DNA of 64,000 nucleotides from Rhodosporidiobolus odoratus (lineage: Eukaryota > Basidiomycota > Microbotryomycetes > Sporidiobolales > Sporidiobolaceae). The notes under the pieces were generated by a model that was not told where the DNA came from, made no database searches, and saw nothing but the letters and a program-made list of their open reading frames with translations. The stretch covers positions 280,501-344,500 of the forward strand of contig JAOANU010000011.1 of NCBI GenBank assembly GCA_034387635.1, given 5' to 3'. Of the stretch, positions 34,668 to 42,556 are shown piece by piece (the first letter of the stretch is position 1; each line of letters opens with the position of its first letter). The position numbers and the translations under genes were made by a program.

Positions 34668-35742
34668 TTAGCGAATCTTGTCAAGCGGTCTGCACAAGAC
34701 CAACCCATTCACGTCAGCATACCATCCGGGCAAAGAAAAAGCGGAGGAAGAAAACGAGCCGGTTGAATCCTCCCTTGCGGTTCATGTACTGCAAAGAATC
34801 GAGGACAGATCGTGAGCGCCATCAATCTTCTGAGTAGCAGCAGCAGGACCGCCCTCGAGGGCGGAAACTGCGAGGCTGCAGAAGTAGAAGAGAAGGGTAG
34901 ACGCACCTGCCTGTACTTGCGATCCTCCTTGACTTGGGCACCCGAGACTTGCGTGTCGTGTTGCTTGCCCTGCAGGCGCGTTGAGCGTCAGATTAAAGGC
35001 CTCGCGAAGTATGGTGACGCCCTCCAATCCAGGAAGAAAGAAGGAGAAGACGACAAGGACCGCAAACTCGACGCACCTGCGTAGTCCCAAACCCGCCAAA
35101 TCCCATCAAAGCGGCAATGTCCTGTTCCTCCACCTCGGCCGCAGCATCTGCCGTGACCATCGCGTCCTCTGCATTCGCAGCTGCAGCCGATGCTTTACCT
35201 TTTCCTGACCCTTTTCCGCGAGGAGGAGGAGAGGAAGATCGGGTGTCGTGCCTTCCTCGGGGTGGGGGAGGGGAGCGGCGCGACGAGGAAGACGGGGAGG
35301 GGGAACGGCGAGACGATCGGGGAGGAGGAGGGGAGGGACGGCGGTCTGCAAGTCGGTGCAAGGTCAGTCAACTCGTTCCGGGATGTTAGCGGAACACAGG
35401 GGACGTACCGCGGTTTCTGTCGTCTCTTCGCCTGTAACCGTCGTCGTCGTCGTATTGTCCACCTCGCCTACCTGAGTCGTAGTCATCCTCGCCTCGTCTC
35501 CGAGTAGGCGACCTACTTCTCCTCCTCTCGTATCCATCTCTAACGTCCCTGTCCCTGCCGTGACCTGACCCTCTTCCCGAGTAGCCTCTGTCGTACTCGC
35601 CGCGGGTATCCCTCGAGTGGTTGTCGTCCCTGTCTCTGTCGTAGTAAGCGGATCTTGAGGAGGGAGGAGCGGGTCTGCGGTCTCGTTGCGAGTCGAGGTC
35701 GTTGTACGAGACGGGGGCGCGGGTGTTCTGCCTGTAAGACAT
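34668..35742 (-). CDS. U4/U6.U5 tri-snRNP 27 kDa protein (SNRNP27 family)
   Basis: A splicing factor of the SNRNP27 (SNUT3) family, which joins the tri-snRNP and in worms influences 5' splice-site choice. The N-terminus from the ATG at 35742 is a long RS/RD/RGG-type region (DRDRDVRDGYERRRSRSPTR). The conserved C-terminal block is then assembled over short exons: DIAALMGFGGFGTTQ, GKQHDTQVSGAQVKEDRKYR with Q, a 29-nt exon 34760-34788 (YMNRKGGFN plus two bases) and a 22-nt last exon 34668-34689 (R)PLDKIR-stop. This matches the family signature MMGF.GFG.TKGK...YRQYMNRKGGFNRPLDKI. To reach PLDKIR the final intron (34690-34759, 70 nt) must use a GC donor (GCTCGT) with a GTGCAG acceptor. Confidence 0.88.
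34690..34759 (-). other. Putative GC-AG intron in the SNRNP27-family gene
   Basis: On the minus strand the exon ends ..GGATTCAACCG and the next bases are GCTCGTTTTC; the acceptor is TTGTGCAG before ACCGCTTGACAAG. Only this pairing restores the conserved GGFNRPLDKIR end in frame. Reading through instead gives a hydrophobic, unrelated tail (LVFFLRFFFARMVC). No GT donor in phase gives the conserved end. Confidence 0.7.
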
Positions 35743-35978
35743 TGTTCCTAGGCTGCTCAGGCGTGAAAGCGAGGGTCAGAACGAGCAGAAGTAGTTGAAC
35801 AACTCTCGTGATTGGACTTGAGCAAGTCGATCCAGGCTACAACAACCAGTGGACTGGTGCTACTGGATCTATGCTATTCAGACACTGGATCAAGTCCCTC
35901 TTACCCCTCCATCGCACCTACGCTCAACAAGTTCCCCTCCCCGCTGCGTTCAACCCACATCATCTCCCCACTTCAACA
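35743..35978. promoter_or_regulatory. Short divergent promoter between SNRNP27 and DUF2237 genes
   Basis: Only 236 bases separate the two start codons, so the promoters must overlap. No further motif was recognised. Confidence 0.45.
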
Positions 35979-36921
35979 ATGTCATCTCATGCCGACAACC
36001 ACGTAGGGGCTGGCGTAGATGGTCTACCAGTCTATCCTAGACTCAACGGTACGGCTCTTCTCTCTACCAGCCGCCGCGACAAGGCGACTGCGTCTTGCTC
36101 TTGATATCGACTACTTGCCCTTGTTCCTCTCTTCCTCGAATCCTCTCGCTACAGTCTTCGGCTCCACCCTTCTCCCCGCCCCAGTCTCGACCGCCGCCGG
36201 ACACCCTATTACCGGCTTCTTCCGCAACAACTACTGCGACGCGAGCCCGATGGATCCGGCAAGTCATACCGTTGCAGCTGTGGTTGGGAAAGACTTTCTC
36301 GAGTTTAGCAAAAGTCAGTCTCGCCCACCCCTCGTACTCTCGAGTTCAGTCTGGTTACTGCCGACAGGGCTCGTGATGAAACGATGATGTCGCCGGAACT
36401 GACGAGTCTTCGCTCTCCTTTTCAACCCCGTTTCTCCTTCTTCACGCTGCAACTCGCGCCTCGTTCTCCTCTCCGGCTCCTCTCTCTCCGCCCCTCCCGC
36501 TCAACTCCGCCCTCTGCACTCTCTCTCTCTCTCTCTCTCTTTGCCGTACCTCAACACCCACACAGGTCAAGGCAACGACCTAACCCCCCTCTTCCCCTCC
36601 CTCTTCTCCTCCTCTCCCTCTCCCTCCTCTCCCTCCTCCTCTCCCACCCCCCCATGCGTCTGGTGTCTCTGCGCCTCCCGCTGGCTCCAAGCTCTCCGAG
36701 CCTCTTCCTCCCACCCTCTCGGGGAGAAAATCGTCCCTCGCTTGGTTTTGGAGGCGACTCATGAGAGGGCGTTGAAGGAAAAGGGTGGGGTGTTGGAGAG
36801 GAGGGTGGTGGAGGAGTGGGGGGTTGGGGGGGATGGAGAGGGGAGGGTGGAGGGGATGGTTACTGGTACAGGCGGGGGAGGACAGGTCGGAGGGAAGGGT
36901 GGGGATAAGGTGGGTAGGTAG
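35979..36921 (+). CDS. DUF2237 family protein
   Basis: Three exons, 35979-36048, 36155-36313 and 36566-36921, give 194 residues. After a short variable N-terminus (MSSHADNHVGAGVDGLPVYP) the protein joins to N-VFGSTLLPAPVSTAAGHPITGFFRNNYC, then DPASHTVAAVVGKDFLEFSK, then SQGNDLTP and the signature CVWCLCASRWLQALRA, and LVLEATHERALKEKG. This follows the bacterial and eukaryotic DUF2237 pattern: 'NV(F/Y)G.PL', 'GF.R.G.C', 'HTVCAV.T.EFL.FSK..GNDL', 'WCLCA.RW..A', 'VVLEATHE.AL'. The biochemical function of the family is unknown. Oddly, the usual 'F.GL.PGD' segment is replaced by a Ser/Pro run (SSPSPSSPSSSPTP), and a Gly-rich tail of ~40 residues is added. Confidence 0.85.
36518..36541. repeat. (CT)n microsatellite inside an intron of the DUF2237 gene
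   Basis: A run of about eleven CT dinucleotides lies 25 bases before the acceptor at 36565, where it serves as an extended polypyrimidine tract. Confidence 0.9.
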
Positions 36922-37237
36922 ACTTTGGCAGTCGAGTCGAGGGTTTTCCGATGATCATGGTAGCTTTTCTCGATTTCCTTCCTTTCCTTTCCTTGCCTCC
37001 TTCCCCCTTTCTATATGTCAAGCTTGTACAGGCCTTGCAATTCGTAAATACTGTTGACCCCGCTCACCCAATCCAATCAAGACAGTCCGAGCCAAGCCGA
37101 GCCAAAGGCAAAAAGAAGAGGAGGAAGGATTAGGCTTGCCGCATTCGAGACTCTCCAAGCAACCCTACTCTCTAGGCAATCCTGGGCTTACTCTGCACAA
37201 CATACCAATCCGCCAATTTATTCACCTGATCCAGATC
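36922..37237. other. Convergent 3' spacer
   Basis: About 315 bases between the DUF2237 gene (+) and an unknown minus-strand gene. I see nothing coding; it should hold both 3' UTRs. Confidence 0.4.
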
Positions 37238-37944
37238 TCATCGAAGGTCCCGCTCAAGGTCCTTGATATCAGCTGCGCCTCCAGTAGCAGCATCTTCTGA
37301 CGGTACGGAAGCTGAAATAGGCCTTTTATCCGCCAAAAGGGGTGGAGAACAGTTCGTCCCATCCGCTGCCGCCATTGATGATGTTGACGGGTTGGGACTT
37401 GCTCCCCATTCAAGACCCTCTGACGAGTCGTGCTCAGCTGCTGAACGACGGTGCTTGGAGATGGAGACTTCAGGAGTAGGGGTCGAATCGACGGTCGAAG
37501 CTGAGGTCGAGGTAGGGGAGGGAGCCAGGTCGAGGGTTGTTACTTGGGTGAGGACGGTTACCGCTGAAGGTCTACGCAAGTTGAGGCCGGTAACATGAGA
37601 AGAGAGGGGAGGAGGAGAGACTGGAGGGGGAACACGTGACAGGCGTCGTTGAGGAAAGGTTTCGATCGAGGTTCGGGTGGAAGGGATGTGATGAATTGGG
37701 TTGACTGTTTATTCTTTGTCGGTGTCAAATCTGCACCTCTCACATAATGCATACCTGGATATGAGAGAGACTGACCTGGCTCATTCTCCTCGCGAACCGC
37801 TTTACGAGGCACCCTAATACGAGGTTTGCTGAAGACCTTGCGAAGCTCGGTTGCTGGCTTGATTGGGTCGGCGTACATGAGGAGGATAGATGCGACTATC
37901 TCGGCGTCGAGAGCTGGGGTAGGGTTGAAGCAGTAGGCTGACAT
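37238..37944 (-). CDS. Uncharacterised small protein
   Basis: Two exons. The first starts at the ATG at 37944 (MSAYCFNPTPALDAEIVASI, then LLMYADPIKPATELRKVFSK and basic PRIRVPRKAVREENEP). A GTCAGT donor and an AACAG acceptor (about 37705) lead to NPIHHIPSTRTSIETFPQRR, GLNLRRPSAVTVLTQVTTLD, then a Ser/Thr-rich tail ending DIKDLERDLR-stop at 37238; total about 210 residues. I do not recognise the family. The first exon is helical and more ordered; the tail is low complexity. The ORF stays open upstream to an ATG at 38148, but that stretch is Cys/Ser-rich with no conserved look, so I prefer the downstream start. Confidence 0.5.
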
Positions 37945-38339
37945 GGCGCAATGCAAGGAGATTTGAGAAGGTCGAAAAGAGGAGGAGGGTGTTCGTCCTG
38001 GCTGTCGGACGCAGGCGGGTGAGCAGAAGAGAGTGAGCGAGAGGAAGTCAGAGTAGAGAGACCCGTACGAACATAGCTCCCTGCGTTTCCACCCCCACAA
38101 GCAGAAGACCGTCCCGAATCGAATTTCGATTGGCGCTTGTTCACTCAACTCTGCCAGATGTCGGAACCGTGGCGCCCGGGACAGTCCCTGCGCTAAGGGA
38201 GTACCGTTTTTGGAGCGGCCAGCGGGCTTTAGCAGTGCGCGGCAATTTGTTCTCAGTCTGCAAGTACAATGAGGCGTGCGCCTTTTGCCCTCGTTCCCAC
38301 GCTTCTCTCATGCCTGTCCCCCGGTTTCTAACGGCGTTT

Positions 38340-38600
38340 CAACCCCTTCGTGTCACACTGTGTCGATGCAGTACTTGGCCTACTACCCTCACAGTTGTAT
38401 CGTCGCAGCACACGTTGACAGGAGAGTAGGGCAATTTTTTTGCCCCGTTCCGCCGTTCCCCGCCACCCCTCGTGGGACTGACATGCTACCAGTTCAGCGG
38501 CGCATGGCTAACAGTGCTCAATGCCGAGAGAGCGAGCAGCCTCCTCGACCCCTCCTCTTCTTGACCTTCTCAATTCTCTTTTTGACCACCTTCTCTTCGG
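38340..38600 (-). repeat. Degenerate repeat R, copy 3 (inverted relative to copies 1 and 2)
   Basis: Read on the minus strand, it runs CGAAGAGAAGGTGGTCAAAA, ATTGAGAAGGTCAAG, GAGGCTGCTCGCTCT, CGGGGCAAA, ATTGCCCTACTCTC and GTGTGCTGC, matching 19950-20218 in order. One frame codes for KVVKKRIEKVKKRRGRGG then stops, suggesting descent from the end of a gene. It lies downstream of the unknown-function gene at 39075-41096, as copy 1 lies downstream of that gene's relic. Confidence 0.7.
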
Positions 38601-39074
38601 GTATACCCTTTCCTCTGTAGCTCCTCGAATTCCGAAAAATCAGATCCTCCGTACTATCGACCGGCGCCTGAGCCGACGAACAGCTAGCAAGTCAGACGAG
38701 AGATTACCACGACAGAGGAAACAACGCCACTAGCGTTGCTCCCTTGACCTCCTGACAGGTCAAGAGGTACCTCTCATCTCTTCCTCCGAACACAACAAGA
38801 ATGATCCGTTTCGCCGCGGCAGATGAGAGAGCAAAGCGACGGTGCGAGCAAGTCATTCCTCTCGTGGGGTCAATCGCCTACCGCAGTAGCTAGCGCTTTG
38901 CAGCATCGCCTGGCCTGTGACTTCAGAGGAGGGCTATCTACACGCCGCATACAGCGCAGCTGTCAACCGGTCCCACCTCGGTCGCTTTTCGTGCATGGCT
39001 CACCGGGAAAAGCAAACTTGGCAAGCAGTTTCGTGTTCTGGATCTGGTCAAGCGGCCATGCCCTGTCTTCTGGT
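38601..39074. other. Non-coding stretch downstream of the unknown-function gene
   Basis: About 470 bases with no ORF that looks real. It contains the 3' UTR of the minus-strand gene ending at 39075. I looked for a tRNA-like fold and saw none. Confidence 0.35.
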
Positions 39075-41096
39075 CTACTCCCAATGGCCCTCCAGCGCCT
39101 TCCCTTCGATCAACCCCTCCAGCCCAACCTCTTTCAAAGCCTTCTTCGCATCGCTGTCACCCTGTTCCTTCTCGATATCCTGCTCGAGGTCCTTCTCCTC
39201 GCTGAGGTGATGAGCGAGACGACACGCGTTAGATCGTGTCCACAGAAGGCAAAGCAGGAGTGGCACCAGGGGTGCGAAGAAGGAAGGCCAAGGAAAGGAA
39301 GGCAGGGCAAAGGCGACGCACTCATCGAGCTCTGCCTTAGCGTTCTCGCCGAGATCCTGCGCCGGCTCGTGCTTCGAGGGGATAAGGAGGAGCTCGGCAC
39401 CAGCGTAGTTCAGCAGGGCCGGAGGGTTAGTCGGAATATACTTGGTAGTGAAGTAGTGCTTGAGTTCGGGTGGGAACTGCAGAGGGCGAGGGAGGTCAGT
39501 CTACGCCTCGGCGTCAAATGATCCGGTAGTCGGAACCGCCTAGGATGAGGAGGCCAGAGGGAATGCCTAGGAGGGAAGGGAACAGAGGAACGGAGCGTGC
39601 CTGAGGATGCTTCGCCTCCGGCTGATTGGGGACGACGGGGTTGTTGCTTTGGCTATCCGGGTTTCTATAGGGGTATAAACAAATATCGATCAGCCTCACG
39701 CAATAGGCAAGAAGCGAGAGCAGAAGAAGCAAACTGACTTTACTTGCAGAGTGAACGACCCTTCGGAATGGATGTGAAGCGCTTCTTGAACCTCACCGAT
39801 CTGGGGTGGGTCCAGAAAGGCAGAATGTGGTGCATGGGCAGCGTCAGAGGTGGTAGTGACAAGACGGGACATCCAAAGGCAGGGGAAGGTCGAGGTTCGT
39901 TGGTATCAGGCAGGTTTGAGTACGAGGGAAAGGAAAGACCCACCTCATGCGGAACCGCCAGTTCGTACGCAAGGTAGGTATGGTAGACCGCGCTTGCGTT
40001 TGCCGAGCCTTCTGGGGGGTTCTCAGTCGAGTGCAAGACGTAGGCCCCGCTACCGGCAACGCGAGCGCCCGGTTGATGACGGGTTCCTGCAGCGAAAGCA
40101 GACCGGGTCAGCGTGGGAGGAAACGTCGGGAGGAGATTGATGCGTTCTGTAGGCTACCGCTGGGAGGTTCGGAGGCCCTATATGGAGGGAAGGAAGGGAG
40201 GAGACTGACCGCGAGTCTTTGTTTCGTAAGTGGAAGGACCGAGGGAGCTTTTAAGCGCTTTCAGGTCTTTTCCGATGTCCACGACTTGACCTGTACGATA
40301 GATCCCTGAAGTCAACGTGCTGTAGTAGATGCGTCGTCATTCAGCCCTAGGGAGAGAAGGAAAAAAAAAAGGTGAAGTCAAGCGGACCCCACATAGGCCT
40401 CGTGCCCTGGTCAGCATCCGGCATGTGCTTCTTGCCGATAGCGACCAACCTGTGCAGCTTCCCGCCGTCTGGGACCAGCAGCATGTGAAACTTTGAAACG
40501 TGGTCCAGCGAGTGAGGGTCGTCCGTTTCGACTTTGGGGCGGAAGAGGAAGTACACGTGGCCTTTCTCAAGTACGCCTGCCCGTATCATAGAGGTTAGCA
40601 CACTCACGAGAAGAGAGGAAGGGAACCGTAGCATCGCACCGTGCTTCCGCTCCGCATCTTCTTTCCCGATCTCCTTCATGCCCGGGGCGATTTCACCGGG
40701 TCCCGCATTTCCTTCTACCTCGGGTCCGTTCGGCTCCTCGTCCTTCTTTCCCTCGCTCATACCGTCCGGCTTGACGTCGCCTGCCTTGGACGGGTGCGCG
40801 TGCTTCTTCGTCTCATCTCCCTTGACAACTGGCTTTTCCTCCTCCGTGTCCTCCGTGTCCTCCTTGTCCTCTTTCGCCTCTTGCTTTGCCACCTGCGTGG
40901 TGTCCCCTTCTTTCGCAGTGGTCTTGGCCTCCGCCGCTTGATCTTTCTTGCTGCGTTCGCTGGCAACGTGCTTGTCGATCTTTGGCTTCTTCGATTTGGG
41001 CGGAGTGTCCTGGCCAGCGGAGTCGACGGGGCGCTTGTCACCAGTTTCGGGCGAGGCTGAACGGGTACCGCTGTCTTGAGAGCGTGTGCTGGTCAT
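39075..41096 (-). CDS. Conserved protein of unknown function
   Basis: At least eight exons. Exon 1 (MTSTRSQDSGTRSASPETGD...) is a ~150-residue charged Lys/Glu-rich region with an NLS-like KSKKPKIDK. The ordered part follows: VLEKGHVYFLFRPKVETDDP, HSLDHVSKFHMLLVPDGGKL, HRLVAIGKKHMPDADQGTRP, MWGQVVDIGKDLKALKSSLG, PSTYETKTRGTRHQPGARVA, GSGAYVLHSTE, YHTYLAYELAVPHE, IGEVQEALHIHSEGSFTLQV, KNPDSQSNN, then FPPELKHYF, NPPALLNYAGAELLLIPS, and an acidic helical tail ending EGKALEGHWE-stop. I believe this arrangement occurs in other fungi as an unnamed protein, but I cannot name a function. One intron (39477-39600) appears to use a GC donor. A truncated relic lies at 17885-18260 behind transporter A, while this intact copy neighbours transporter C. 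Confidence 0.75.
39477..39600 (-). other. Putative GC-AG intron whose relic paralog keeps GT
   Basis: On the minus strand the exon ends ..AAGCATCCTCAG and the intron starts GCACGCTCC, ending CTCTGCAG before TTCCCACCCGAAC. In the relic copy the same place reads AAGCATCCTCGG then GTACATTGC (intron from 18054). The donor therefore seems to differ by T to C between copies. Confidence 0.6.
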
Positions 41097-41806
41097 GTTC
41101 AGCTGTGTATTGTGAGAGAAGGAGGAAGAGAGCGTCGACGCGTCATTCGCACGATGGACCGCTGAGTTCTGCCAATAGCAGCAAGCGCTGGCTCGAGACT
41201 CGCTCCAAGCAGCTGAAAGAGTCTCAAATACCCTACATCAGGACTCTCGTAGTCTACAGAATCGAACGACACCCTCTAGGCTGGGTTCTGTTTCGCCTCG
41301 CAGGTCTCCCCCGTCGATACTTCGCCGCCGCGAGTAGGCAGGCCGTTTGGTGTCCCTGCGGCCACTGAGGTCTTCAAATCAGCTCTGACGCTCCCAGCGG
41401 AATGGGGTCCGGCGAGAGTGGTAAGCGTGATGTTTTTCTTTTCTTTCCTAGTGCCACAAGCTTTGCGCCGTGCTGTTGAGTATCCCTTTCGCAAACTGAG
41501 CACCAATTTACAGGTAAGGCTGCTCCCTGCGGCTGCTTACAGCTATGTATAATCGTATCAACAACCGACACGCTTCGGACAAGGCGCGAAGATCAGTCGG
41601 ACGTCCTACGAACGTCAATCAGCCAACGTGCACTGTCTATGAAGAGCAGGGCTTACACTGCTCCTGACCCTCCTCTTCCGTCCCCACACCGCCCTCACCT
41701 TACACCGGGGAGCCCTGCTCCCACTTTATCAACTCGGCCTTCCTTCACCCCCTCTTCCTCCTCCTGCTTCGCTGCCTTGCTCGAACTCCCTCCCTTCCCA
41801 AGTACG
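41097..41806. promoter_or_regulatory. Divergent intergenic region
   Basis: About 710 bases between the minus-strand unknown gene (start 41096) and the plus-strand MGCNSSKS gene (start 41807). The part before 41807 is pyrimidine-rich. No convincing ORF. Confidence 0.4.
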
Positions 41807-42258
41807 ATGGGCTGCAACAGCTCCAAATCCTTATCCGAACCGGTACCTCGTAGGTACTTCCACCGCCTTCCGCCCTTTTTCGTCGCTAACACGTTTTTTT
41901 CTTTTTTCCCCTCCTCAGCCCCGTCCAAGCGCCTTATCGCCCCCGCTCTCCGAGCACGGCCTCAAAGATCAGCACCACCGCCCGCCAAGTCTCTCATGTA
42001 ACTCGGGCTTCGACAACATCGCCGGCGACCACCTCGTTCGCGGGCACCACTTTCATACCCAGTGCAGCAGTCGACACCGGCAGCGGCGCCTGTTCCACCC
42101 CGCACCATCACCACGGCCATCACGGAGGTGGTGGATACTCGTACGGCCCCTGTTCCGGCAAGCACGCTGTAGGAGGCGGGTACAGCGGAGGGGGAGATTC
42201 TGAAGGCGGCGGTGCAGGGGGAGGTGGAGGGGACTCGAGCGGTGGCGGCGGCTGCTGA
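41807..42258 (+). CDS. Small Gly/His-rich protein with an N-terminal MGC lipidation signal
   Basis: Two exons (41807-41853, 41919-42258) give 128 residues with a clean phase-2 intron (GTACTT donor, CTCAG acceptor). The N-terminus MGCNSSKS fits the N-myristoylation consensus (Gly2, Ser6) with a neighbouring Cys3 for palmitoylation. A Ser/Thr-rich middle (STASKISTTARQVSHVTRAS) leads to a HHHHGHHGGGG segment and a Gly-rich tail that ends in Cys. The choice of frame is supported by uninterrupted, compositionally uniform coding text to the TGA. The likely place is the inner face of a membrane; the function is unknown. It lies between transporter C and the unknown-function gene, a spot where the other transporter locus has nothing. 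Confidence 0.7.
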
Positions 42259-42556
42259 TCCTGCCGAGTCTACTGCCAGTGTGCGTGTCATGTACTTGTT
42301 GGCTCGGGATTTGCGCAACGTGCGTGTTTTAAGACGAAAGGGAGGGAGTGACACCTGCTCTTGACTTCTCCCGCTTGTCCGTTGCAATGAGCCTCCCGCC
42401 AGCAGCGTATTCACACTCGTCGATGAAAACGCCAAAAGGCAAGAGAGGGGTGACATGCAACGTCTAGATTCCATGATGAAAAGACACTCTACTGTAAGCA
42501 TTCTATCGCTTTCTTGTGGCGTCGACCTCGACGCCTTCCCGAAACACACTTTGCCC

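Noticed and set aside
34690..34759. Ending the SNRNP27-family protein by read-through (..LVFFLRFFFARMVC)
   Set aside because: It would replace the strongly conserved PLDKI end with an unrelated hydrophobic tail, whereas the spliced reading restores it exactly.
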